From assembly GCA_023260815.1 (NCBI GenBank), contig JALQUE010000041.1, forward strand, positions 1-5,791: a DNA stretch of 5,791 nucleotides, written 5' to 3'. The notes under the pieces were generated by a model, which saw only the letters and a program-made list of their open reading frames with translations, was not told where the DNA came from and ran no database searches. Both the position numbers and the translations under genes were made by a program. This document shows positions 1-5,791 of this stretch, one piece after another. The stretch comes from Roseovarius sp. GTDB lineage: Bacteria; Pseudomonadota; Alphaproteobacteria; Rhodobacterales; Rhodobacteraceae. Numbering within the stretch: position 1 is the stretch's first letter; each line of letters opens with the position of its first letter.

Positions 1-1061
1 AGATCCAGCCGCTTCTTGCGATGCTTGAGCGGCAATTCGATCCCATCGCAGATCAATGGCTCGCCTTCCAAAAGGGCATCCTCGGGGGCGCCATGGACAT
101 TGCGGAACGCATGGATCAACCGGATGCGCGTGGCATTGCGCCAGACCAGAACCGGCGAGCGCGCCATCAGATCGACCTCGACCCGCTGCGCCCATCGCAC
201 CCGGTCATCCCGGCGCGCGACATCCTCGATCATCTGCTCGAAAGTCCCGAAATCCAGCTGCGGATCGGCAAGGGCATGGGCCAGATCCAAAATCGGGTTA
301 TCCGCATCCTGCCGGTGAATGCGATGCAGGATCAGCTTCGAGGTATCAGGCAGCTTGTCGAACACCATTGAACCGGATTGGTTCACCGGGGCCAGCTGCG
401 CGGGATCGCCGAACAACAGAAGGTTGGGAAAGATGTCCTTGAGATCCTCGAATTGCTTGTCGTCCAGCATCGACGCCTCATCGACCAGTCCGATATCCAG
501 AGGCTCTTCGCGGCGCTTCCACCCGGTGATGAAGTCGCTACCACGCAAACCAGCCGCCGCCAGAGCACCCGGCACGGACTTGTTGGATTGGTAGAACGCC
601 ATCGCCCGGTCCAGCGCCTCGTCGGTCAGGGTCTCGATCTCGGGACGGTCTCCATTGCCGGCCAGCCACTCGGCGATCTTCTCGTATTCCGGATGGTAGA
701 CAGGAGTATAAAGGATACGGTGAATAGTGGTCGCCGGCACCCCACGCAGACGCAAGACGCTCGCGGCCTTGTTGGTCGGCGCAAGGATCGCGAGCGTGCG
801 CCGATCACGCCGCTTGCGCCCTTCCCAGTCGCCCGAGACGATATCCACCCCGGCCTCTGCCAATGCGCGCGTCAAAGCGGCCAGAAGCAGGGTTTTGCCG
901 GACCCGGCCTTGCCGACAACGGCCATGACATTTGAGGCCCCCTCACGCGCGGGCAGGACAAGCCCGTCTTGCAGATCCACACCCGCCGCCCGCAGCATCT
1001 CGGAGATGCGGTCATGGGCTTCGGCCTGATCGTCGGAAAAGGTCAGTGCGGTCTGAGACAT
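1..1061 (-). CDS. RecD-like ATP-dependent DNA helicase (SF1), C-terminus outside window
   Basis: Reading leftwards from an ATG at 1061-1059, the frame stays open to the window edge, giving 353 codons of a truncated gene. Helicase superfamily 1 motifs are clear: Walker A GKAGSGKT (residues 50-57), motif Ia APTNKAA (94-100), Walker B LVDEASM (192-198) and motif III GDPAQLAPV (218-226), followed by an HRIHRQD stretch. This order fits the RecD/Dda-type 5'-3' DNA helicases. Walker A lies only about 50 residues in, so the long N-terminal region of RecD2 is absent. It probably unwinds DNA in repair or recombination in the cytoplasm; the exact role is unknown. A weak AGGG sits 8 nt before the start. 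It begins 52 bp after the luxI stop with no terminator-like hairpin between, so read-through from luxI is plausible. It could equally be annotated simply as an AAA-family ATPase. Confidence 0.9.
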   Translation of the reverse strand, partial: MSQTALTFSDDQAEAHDRISEMLRAAGVDLQDGLVLPAREGASNVMAVVGKAGSGKTLLLAALTRALAEAGVDIVSGDWEGRKRRDRRTLAILAPTNKAASVLRLRGVPATTIHRILYTPVYHPEYEKIAEWLAGNGDRPEIETLTDEALDRAMAFYQSNKSVPGALAAAGLRGSDFITGWKRREEPLDIGLVDEASMLDDKQFEDLKDIFPNLLLFGDPAQLAPVNQSGSMVFDKLPDTSKLILHRIHRQDADNPILDLAHALADPQLDFGTFEQMIEDVARRDDRVRWAQRVEVDLMARSPVLVWRNATRIRLIHAFRNVHGAPEDALLEGEPLICDGIELPLKHRKKRLD

Positions 1062-1113
1062 GCGCGCGACCCTAGCCGCACGCGCCCGCCTGTGCCAGAG
1101 GCAGAACGCCCCG

Positions 1114-1752
1114 TCATGCGCTGAGGGCGATTTCCGATGTGGTTACGACCCCAAGGCTCCGGCGGAACCACAGATCCGACAGGCATGGCGTGATCCCGGC
1201 GCGGCGCGCCACCCGCACACGCGCCGCATCGCTGAACGCCCATAGGCCCACCGCAATCCTGTCACGTCCCGTCCCCATGCTGCCCAGTTCCCGGGGACTG
1301 GCCCCAATCTGCCGGTAGATGCGCACCATACGAGCATCGAAAACGCCTGCGAACTGGCTGATCCCGAAACCGCGCATCACCTCACCGCCGCCCAGCATCA
1401 ACCCCGCCGCCACACGCCCGTCAGCCTCTCGACCAAGGCAGAACCGCGTGCATTCCCAGATCGTTTGGCTGGCCAGTGTGCGCCCCGGCAAGAGATGCGC
1501 GAAGTGATCTGCAACCATCGTCGGCCCGGTGGTCGGCAGAAAGCGCATCGAACCTCGGTGCAGCCCGTCCTGCCCCTGCCAGATCACATAAAGCGGATCA
1601 AGAGTGTCATACGCGTCCTTCTCGAAGCCCCGCGCATCGACCATGACCTGCCAGCCAAGCCTTGTGGCGAACTGGTCCGCACGGTCGCGGAACATGCTGT
1701 CTCGCAGGCGCGGAAAGAGATCCAGATTGCGGGCGGTCAGATAACGGAGCAT
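1114..1752 (-). CDS. luxI: Acyl-homoserine-lactone synthase (LuxI family)
   Basis: This enzyme makes the quorum-sensing signal N-acyl-homoserine lactone from S-adenosylmethionine and an acyl-ACP in the cytoplasm. From the chosen start it is 212 residues, usual for the family. All the conserved LuxI residues are visible: Arg24, Phe28 and Trp34 in the FRDRADQF...LGW block, Asp46 and Asp49, Arg70 in GSMRFLPTTG, and Glu100 and Arg103 in WECTRFCL. I chose the ATG at 1752-1750 because the protein then opens with MLRYL, as I recall for roseobacter homologues, and a GAGG lies 7 nt upstream. An in-frame ATG at 1782 would add 10 residues and has a poorer ribosome site. It lies 79 bp after luxR on the same strand. 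An inverted repeat covers the start (separate entry). The acyl chain made cannot be read from the sequence. Confidence 0.95.
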   Translation of the reverse strand: MLRYLTARNLDLFPRLRDSMFRDRADQFATRLGWQVMVDARGFEKDAYDTLDPLYVIWQGQDGLHRGSMRFLPTTGPTMVADHFAHLLPGRTLASQTIWECTRFCLGREADGRVAAGLMLGGGEVMRGFGISQFAGVFDARMVRIYRQIGASPRELGSMGTGRDRIAVGLWAFSDAARVRVARRAGITPCLSDLWFRRSLGVVTTSEIALSA

Positions 1753-1783
1753 GCGGCAACCTCGTGGTTTGGGTTGCGGCATG
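1750..1783 (-). promoter_or_regulatory. Inverted repeat / predicted hairpin covering the luxI start codon
   Basis: The arms at 1750-1761 and 1772-1783 pair at 11 of 12 positions (the only mismatch is 1755 against 1778) around a 10-nt loop. In the luxI transcript the 3' arm contains the AUG start (1752-1750) and two bases of the GAGG Shine-Dalgarno (1763-1760), whose other two bases are in the loop. Folding would therefore hide the start codon. The 5' arm contains the alternative in-frame AUG at 1782. As DNA the same dyad could be an operator, and GCGGCA occurs in both arms on the plus strand. The pairing is seen directly; a regulatory role is inference. Confidence 0.5.
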
Positions 1784-1828
1784 TTTCCAAGGCATTCGTT
1801 AACAACACCGTTCCGCGCCGCACGTTGC

Positions 1829-1837
1829 CTGTCAGGT
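1829..1837. promoter_or_regulatory. lux-box-like half site at the luxR stop codon
   Basis: The minus strand reads ACCTGACAG here, a perfect match to one half of the classical lux box consensus ACCTGNCAG. The expected second half does not match. It overlaps the last luxR codon and its TGA stop, and lies 77 bp before the luxI start, a reasonable distance for activation of luxI by LuxR. With only one half matched, chance is a real alternative. Confidence 0.25.
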
Positions 1838-2560
1838 GATGATGATCAGCCCACGGCTCAGCGCGCGTGCGACCGCATGGAGCGTATTGATCGCCCCCAG
1901 CTTGAGACGCGCGGATTCGACATAGGCCCGCAAGGTATGCTCGGAAATCGTGAGGGTTTGGGCGACCTGCGCACGGCTGTAGCCCATCGCCAGCAGGGTG
2001 ATCGCCTCGACCTCGCGCGGGGACAGCGCTTGCGCGGCCACAGGCGAGCGGCCGGGTTCCAGCGCAAGCGCCTTGTGGTTGAAGTAATGCGCGATCAGGA
2101 TCAGTTGCCTGCGGTGGCTTTCGGTGAAATCCGCCCAGGCTTCATCGCTGCAGTCGTGACTGACAGTGAACAGGGCGAATTGCCCGTTCGGTCCGCGCAG
2201 AGGCACCGAATACCCCTGATTGCCGACACCATGCGCCACAGCATCATACAAAAAGGCACGCGCGGCGCGGCCTGACCAGTCAAGCCGCTTCCAATCGACG
2301 GGATGGAAATTCTGGTAACACCCCTGAATGACAGGATCGATGCGCAGGTAATCCTTGCTGACATAAAGCTGAACCCACTCGGCCGAATAGGTGCCGCAGC
2401 CATATTGTTCACCCCCGGCACTGACCCAGTGATAAACCGCATGATCAATGCCCAAGTGATCCCGAAGCCGTTCGATGACCCTTTGAAGATCGGCAATGTC
2501 AGATGCGTCTTCCAACGCCTCCAAAAAACTGTCCAGTCGGGACGAGGGGCCTGCGATCAT
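1832..2560 (-). CDS. luxR: LuxR-family autoinducer-binding transcriptional regulator
   Basis: A quorum-sensing transcription factor with an N-terminal autoinducer-binding domain (about residues 10-165) and a C-terminal LuxR helix-turn-helix (about 177-235), 242 residues from the chosen start. The residues conserved in TraR/LuxR are present: Trp62, Tyr66, Asp75, Pro76, Trp90 and Gly116 in the ligand pocket, and Glu183 and Gly193 in the HTH; the usual Leu at 187 is Ile. The HTH begins LSPREVEAI and has SEHTLRAYV in the recognition region. The ATG at 2560 is preferred because AAGGA lies 10 nt upstream and the upstream extension to the ATG at 2641 looks unlike a LuxR N-terminus. Its first 62 bp overlap, in another frame, the end of a small ORF. 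luxI follows on the same strand and is the likely partner. The cognate signal and activator or repressor mode are not readable. Confidence 0.93.
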   Translation of the reverse strand: MIAGPSSRLDSFLEALEDASDIADLQRVIERLRDHLGIDHAVYHWVSAGGEQYGCGTYSAEWVQLYVSKDYLRIDPVIQGCYQNFHPVDWKRLDWSGRAARAFLYDAVAHGVGNQGYSVPLRGPNGQFALFTVSHDCSDEAWADFTESHRRQLILIAHYFNHKALALEPGRSPVAAQALSPREVEAITLLAMGYSRAQVAQTLTISEHTLRAYVESARLKLGAINTLHAVARALSRGLIIIT

Positions 2561-2708
2561 CCGCTTGCGTTCCTTCGCTATCCCGTGCCAGCTCAAGCGC
2601 CGCAAGAAGGCGGGTATCATCCAGCTGTTCGGCCAAGGCATGAAGGCCGTTCTGCCGGGCGAAAGCCTGAAGGTCCACCAGCACGTCTAGTATCCATTCA
2701 TTCTGCAT
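2499..2708 (-). CDS. Small ORF (69 aa) preceding and overlapping luxR
   Basis: I do not recognise a named family, though its N-terminus resembles, from memory only, small hypothetical proteins next to luxR genes in roseobacters. The start is supported by GGAG 7 nt upstream (2719-2716). The first 42 or so residues look like amphipathic helices (MQNEWILDVL, then DLQAF, LAEQLDD and LLAALELARD); the tail is richer in Gly, Arg and Pro, and is the part that shares DNA with luxR. There is no signal peptide, membrane segment or cysteine. It is the first gene after the ccr terminator and overlaps the chosen luxR start by 62 bp, so translational coupling to luxR is plausible. It may be a real small protein acting with LuxR, or a leader peptide. 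That it is translated is likely but not proven. Confidence 0.6.
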   Translation of the reverse strand: MQNEWILDVLVDLQAFARQNGLHALAEQLDDTRLLAALELARDSEGTQADDRRPLVPTGQFFGGVGRRI

Positions 2709-2873
2709 GTTCAGGCTCCGCTGAGGATATTAACGAAAGATTAATACAACCATAGCATGAAGCAGATTTATTAATAATTCGCTTATTTCAACCCCCCAGA
2801 AATAGTGGGTCGTGAGAAACCAAGCCCCTGAAACCATTGATTCCAGAGTTTGAAACAGAGCGGAAAATGAAAT
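2709..2873 (-). promoter_or_regulatory. AT-rich control region upstream of the small ORF and luxR
   Basis: This gap between the ccr terminator and the small ORF must hold the promoter for the small ORF and luxR if they are not read from ccr. The part from about 2727 to 2790 is much richer in A and T than the surrounding genes. It holds a perfect 10-bp palindrome TTATTAATAA (2768-2777) and an inverted repeat TATTAA / TTAATA (2728-2733 and 2741-2746, 7 bp apart). I could not fix a convincing -35/-10 pair. No ORF on either strand looks real here. Confidence 0.45.
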
Positions 2874-2905
2874 CGCCCGCGACCGGTAAGACCGATTCGC
2901 GGGCG
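2874..2905 (-). terminator. Rho-independent-type terminator of ccr
   Basis: A perfect 9-bp GC-rich stem pairs 2874-2882 with 2897-2905, and a further 4-bp stem (2884-2887 with 2891-2894) extends it around a 3-nt loop. Read on the minus strand it begins 30 nt after the ccr stop and is followed by ATTTCATTTTCC, a broken T-rich tract. The position and shape fit an intrinsic terminator that separates ccr from the quorum-sensing genes. The imperfect T tract may allow some read-through. Confidence 0.75.
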
Positions 2906-2935
2906 CCTCTCCTCCTCCGGAGAAACCTGACGGCG

Positions 2936-4222
2936 TTACTTGCCGGCTTCGAGAACGTCCTCGAAGGTGCGCAGGCCGGTCTTGGGCGACTGCACCAGAA
3001 CGGCCATATTGCCCGGCTTGTGCTCGTTGCGCAGCATCTGCATATGCGCGGCCGGGATCTGATCCCACGGGAACACTTCGGACATACAGGGATCGAGACG
3101 CCGCTCGATCATCAGACGGTTGGCCGATGCCGCTTGCTTGAGATGCGCAAAATGTGACCCTTGCAGGCGCTTCTGGTGCATCCACATGTAACGCACGTCG
3201 AACGTGCAGTTGAAGCCGCTGGTGCCGGCGCAAATCACGATCATGCCACCCTTCTTGCAAACCAGCGTCGAAACCGGGAACGTGGCCTCGCCGGGATGTT
3301 CGAACACCATGTCGACATTCACGCCCTTGCCGGTGATGTCCCAAATCGCCTTGCCGAACTTCCGGGCTTCTTTCAGCCAGGTGTTATAGTCTTCCGTGCC
3401 CACCTTCGGAAGCTGGCCCCAGCAATTGAAATCCTTGCGATTGATGACGCCGCGCGCGCCCTGATCCATCACGAATTGCCGCTTGGATTCGTCGCTGATC
3501 ACACCAATCGCGTTGGCGCCCACGGTGTTGGCCAACTGGATCGCATACGACCCAAGCCCCCCCGAAGCGCCCCAGACCAGCACGTTCTGGCCCGGCTTCA
3601 ACTCATGCGGCGCATGTCCGAACAACATCCGGTAGGCGGTGGCCAGCGTCAGCGTGTAACAGGCCGATTCCTCCCATGTCAGGTGCTTGGGCCGCGGCAT
3701 CAGCTGTTGGGCCTGCACGCGGGTGAACTGGGAAAACGCTCCGTCCGGGGTCTCATATCCCCAGATACGCTGCGTGGGGGACATCATCGGGTCGCCGCCG
3801 TTGCAATCCTCGTCGTTGCCGTCGTCCTGATTGCAGTGGATGACCACCTCGTCACCGACCTTCCAGGTTTTCACCGCCGAGCCGACCTTCCACACCACAC
3901 CCGCCGCATCCGAGCCAGCGATATGATAGGGTGTTCCGTGGCCGTCAAACGGGCTGATCGGTTCGCCAAGACCGGCCCACACGCCATTGTAGTTCACGCC
4001 GGCCGCCATCACGAGAACCAGCACCTCGTTGCTGTCGATCTCCCATGTGTCGACCACCTCGACCTCGAAACTCTTGTCAGGCTCACCATGCCGATCGCGA
4101 CGGATCGCCCATGCATACATCTGCTTGGGCACATGGCCCAACGGAGGCATTTCGCCGATCTCGTACAGATCTTTTTCGGGCGCGTCATAGGGAGCGATGC
4201 CTATATCGGTATCCAGAGCCAT
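2936..4222 (-). CDS. ccr: Crotonyl-CoA carboxylase/reductase
   Basis: This cytoplasmic enzyme reductively carboxylates crotonyl-CoA to (2S)-ethylmalonyl-CoA with NADPH and CO2, a key step of the ethylmalonyl-CoA pathway for acetyl-CoA assimilation. The 428-residue product is a zinc-independent medium-chain dehydrogenase/reductase and matches, from memory, the R. sphaeroides enzyme along its whole length (for example YEIGEMPPLGHVPK and MVFEHPGEATFP). The NADPH-binding GASGGLGS is at 218-225. By comparison with the Kitasatospora enzyme as I recall it, CO2-binding residues map to Asn77 (or Asn79), Glu157 and His357, with Tyr156 where that enzyme has Phe. The ATG at 4222 is chosen over 4246 because AAGGAGG (4235-4229) sits 6 nt upstream and the protein then begins MALD. 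It stands alone between a 144 bp leader and its own terminator. Confidence 0.97.
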   Translation of the reverse strand: MALDTDIGIAPYDAPEKDLYEIGEMPPLGHVPKQMYAWAIRRDRHGEPDKSFEVEVVDTWEIDSNEVLVLVMAAGVNYNGVWAGLGEPISPFDGHGTPYHIAGSDAAGVVWKVGSAVKTWKVGDEVVIHCNQDDGNDEDCNGGDPMMSPTQRIWGYETPDGAFSQFTRVQAQQLMPRPKHLTWEESACYTLTLATAYRMLFGHAPHELKPGQNVLVWGASGGLGSYAIQLANTVGANAIGVISDESKRQFVMDQGARGVINRKDFNCWGQLPKVGTEDYNTWLKEARKFGKAIWDITGKGVNVDMVFEHPGEATFPVSTLVCKKGGMIVICAGTSGFNCTFDVRYMWMHQKRLQGSHFAHLKQAASANRLMIERRLDPCMSEVFPWDQIPAAHMQMLRNEHKPGNMAVLVQSPKTGLRTFEDVLEAGK

Positions 4223-4366
4223 GTTCAGCCTCCTTGTGGTGTCCAATCTTGCCGCAATGCAGAATCACGGGTTTCGAAGCTGGATATAACCCTACGCGCA
4301 ACAATGCAATGCTGCGATGCCATATTTTGTAATTTTATGACCCTGCAGTTGCAGCAATGACCAAAA
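4223..4366 (-). promoter_or_regulatory. ccr leader region with strong Shine-Dalgarno and dyads
   Basis: This 144 bp gap separates the acyltransferase stop from the ccr start. AAGGAGG at 4235-4229 is a full-strength ribosome site. An imperfect dyad at 4298-4315 (GCAACAATG against CAATGCTGC, 7 of 9 paired) and a perfect 5-bp dyad CTGCA-GT-TGCAG at 4343-4354 could be operators. The stretch 4321-4340 is AT-rich and may include the promoter, but I found no -35/-10 pair with good spacing. The regulator of ccr cannot be named from this sequence. Confidence 0.4.
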
Positions 4367-4378
4367 TCAGATGCTGCA
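4350..4378 (-). repeat. 7-bp inverted repeat spanning the acyltransferase stop codon
   Basis: TGCAGCA at 4350-4356 and TGCTGCA at 4372-4378 form a perfect 7-bp inverted repeat with a 15-nt loop that contains the TGA stop (4369-4367). No T-run follows on the minus strand, so it is a poor intrinsic terminator. It may weaken or process the transcript between the acyltransferase gene and ccr. It competes with the CTGCA-GT-TGCAG dyad next to it. Confidence 0.3.
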
Positions 4379-5725
4379 GTCGCGAAAAAGATGCGCAATG
4401 GACTTGGCGTAAAAGGCAAGAACCGGTTTTTCGTCCTCGACAATACAAAGCTGTCCTTGCCGATCGGATACGATGCCTCGCCCCACCAGCATCCGCAATC
4501 CGACCTCCACGCAATAGGCCATGTCCATCCGTGGCAAATGGACATGCGCCTGCGGCACGTGTGCCACCATGTCGGTCACCGCCTGCTCCAGAGCGACACG
4601 TGTCATGGGGCCGTTTTCCAGCAGCGCCCGCGCCACCAGAGGCACAGGCAACACCGGAATCTCCTGACCGATCCTCTCCATCAGCTGTTCGCCCAACTCT
4701 TCGACCTCTGCGCCGGGGCGCTCGGCCCGGAACTCGGTCAGCGACAGGGGCGCGCCGAAACTCACCGCCGCATAGCCGTGCCGATGATAGCGCCCGCGCA
4801 CCCACAGCCAGAGTTGATGAAGGATGAACCGCGCCACCACGCTGATCCGCGCCCGAAAGCGGCGCTCGCCCTTCTGATCGGCGGCAACAAGAATGCGGTC
4901 CTCGAAGACGCGATCGTAATTCAGCGCAACCGGCACAAAGACCACATCCCGCGTCGTGGCGTCCCGGCCTTCGACGATGTATTTGAGAATACCCAGCTTG
5001 GGCAGCGCCAGCCCGCCATCAAGGCTCAGCCCGCCTTCGGGGAATACCGCCTGCGTCACCCCGCCATCGGTGGCCATCTGCACATAGCGCGCCAGCACCC
5101 GCCGATACAGCTCGTTGCGCGATTTGCGACGGATGAAATACGCCCCCATCGCCTTGATGAGCCGCGACAATGGCCAGACGCGCGCCCATTCCCCTACCGC
5201 ATAGGACAAGGCCGAGCGTTCGGCGGCCAGCCATGTGACCAGCATGTAATCCATGTTCGAGCGGTGGTTCATCACGAACACCACCGTCGCGCCCCGGTCC
5301 ACTTTGGCCAGCGTGGCGTCGTCGAAATGGCACAGCCGCACCCGGTAGAGCGCCTTGGACAGCCATTTCGCCACCCGAATCGCCACACTGAAATACGCAA
5401 CCGCGGAAAATCCCGGCACGATTTCGCGAGCGTATCGCCTGGCCTTCTCGAAGGCGACGTTTTCGGGGACCCCTTCGGACTTTGCATGATCGGCAATCGC
5501 CCGGCTGACATCCGGATCATAGATCAGCCGCTGGATCATGTCGTGCCGCCGCGCCAGCTTGAACGGCTCGATCGGACGCTCCAGACGCGCATTCAACCTT
5601 GCGACCGCGCGCTCCATTCTGCGCCTGAAAAACCAGCGAACCGATGGGAACAGGAAATGCGATGCAAAGGTCACCGCCGCGAAGGCGACCAGAAGCATCA
5701 GCACCCATAACGGCATTTCGATCAT
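4367..5725 (-). CDS. PlsB-like glycerol-3-phosphate acyltransferase
   Basis: A membrane-bound acyltransferase of the GPAT/DHAPAT group, expected to acylate glycerol-3-phosphate (or a close relative) in phospholipid synthesis. In residues counted from the farthest ATG (5785), a hydrophobic segment (24-42) anchors the N-terminus, then come motif I NHRSNMDY with catalytic His174 and Asp179, motif II GAYFIRR (214-220), motif III FPEGG (248-252) and motif IV VPVALNYDR (284-292). These resemble E. coli PlsB more than PlsC, but at about 450 residues the protein is far shorter than PlsB's roughly 800. The start is uncertain: in-frame ATGs at 5785, 5758, 5734, 5725 and 5716 all lack a good ribosome site, and the frame is open to the right edge. 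I chose 5725 (MIEMPLWV), just before the membrane segment. ccr follows after 144 bp on the same strand. Confidence 0.85.
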   Translation of the reverse strand: MIEMPLWVLMLLVAFAAVTFASHFLFPSVRWFFRRRMERAVARLNARLERPIEPFKLARRHDMIQRLIYDPDVSRAIADHAKSEGVPENVAFEKARRYAREIVPGFSAVAYFSVAIRVAKWLSKALYRVRLCHFDDATLAKVDRGATVVFVMNHRSNMDYMLVTWLAAERSALSYAVGEWARVWPLSRLIKAMGAYFIRRKSRNELYRRVLARYVQMATDGGVTQAVFPEGGLSLDGGLALPKLGILKYIVEGRDATTRDVVFVPVALNYDRVFEDRILVAADQKGERRFRARISVVARFILHQLWLWVRGRYHRHGYAAVSFGAPLSLTEFRAERPGAEVEELGEQLMERIGQEIPVLPVPLVARALLENGPMTRVALEQAVTDMVAHVPQAHVHLPRMDMAYCVEVGLRMLVGRGIVSDRQGQLCIVEDEKPVLAFYAKSIAHLFRDCSI

Positions 5726-5791
5726 CTTGCCCATGCGCCCAGCAATACAGGGTTTCATCGCGTGGTAAATGCCCCCATGCCGCATCGCAGC

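Noticed and set aside
378..935. 185-codon open frame on the plus strand
   Set aside because: Antisense to the helicase gene, which shows all expected motifs; no domain seen in this frame.
1062..1113. Possible terminator between luxI and the helicase (GCCT ... AGGC)
   Set aside because: Only about a 4-bp stem and no T-run follows.
2561..2641. Longer luxR start at 2641 adding 27 residues
   Set aside because: The added residues look like out-of-frame sequence inside the small ORF, while AAGGA precedes the ATG at 2560 and the protein from there has normal LuxR length.
2730..3344. 204-codon minus-strand frame running from within ccr into the gap after it
   Set aside because: Most of it is ccr read in another frame and the remainder crosses the terminator; no good start site or domain.
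4304..4322. Sigma-54-like promoter before ccr (TGGCAT ... TTGC on the minus strand)
   Set aside because: The spacing between the GG and GC elements is 12 nt instead of the required 10.
3161..4360. 399-codon open frame on the plus strand
   Set aside because: It lies almost wholly antisense to ccr, whose protein is certain, and its His/Arg/Val-rich composition is typical of the reverse complement of a GC-rich gene.
4225..4545. 106-codon minus-strand frame between the acyltransferase and ccr
   Set aside because: More than half overlaps the acyltransferase gene out of frame and the rest is the ccr leader; no ribosome site or domain supports it.
4391..5710. 439-codon open frame on the plus strand
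   Set aside because: Antisense to the acyltransferase gene, rich in His, Arg and Pro, with no recognisable domain.

Overview
The window looks like chromosomal DNA of an alphaproteobacterium, most likely a Rhodobacteraceae member (Roseobacter group). The basis is the close match, from memory, of the crotonyl-CoA carboxylase/reductase to the Rhodobacter sphaeroides Ccr, a LuxI/LuxR pair of roseobacter type, and high GC coding DNA. No database search was possible. All six genes I can support lie on the minus strand and are transcribed right to left. The long plus-strand ORFs are antisense shadows.

Layout in transcription order. (1) 5725-4367: a membrane-anchored PlsB-like glycerol-3-phosphate acyltransferase, whose start is uncertain. 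(2) A 144 bp gap with small dyads, then ccr (4222-2936), a key enzyme of the ethylmalonyl-CoA pathway, with a very strong ribosome binding site and a hairpin terminator (2905-2874). (3) An AT-rich control region of about 165 bp. (4) A 69-residue small ORF (2708-2499) with a good ribosome binding site; its 3' end overlaps the start of a luxR-type regulator (2560-1832) out of frame. (5) A 79 bp gap, then a luxI-type acyl-homoserine-lactone synthase (1752-1114). (6) After 52 bp with no visible terminator, a RecD-like DNA helicase (1061 to beyond the left edge), cut by the window.

The core is a quorum-sensing module. LuxI would make an acyl-homoserine lactone from S-adenosylmethionine and acyl-ACP, and LuxR would bind it and control genes. 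Two central carbon/lipid genes sit upstream and a DNA helicase downstream. The most interesting signals are a 12-bp inverted repeat (11 of 12 paired) whose RNA hairpin would bury the luxI start codon and part of its Shine-Dalgarno, and the small ORF that precedes and overlaps luxR. Both suggest translational control of the quorum-sensing genes, which is inference. No tRNA, rRNA, CRISPR, insertion sequence or attachment site was seen.
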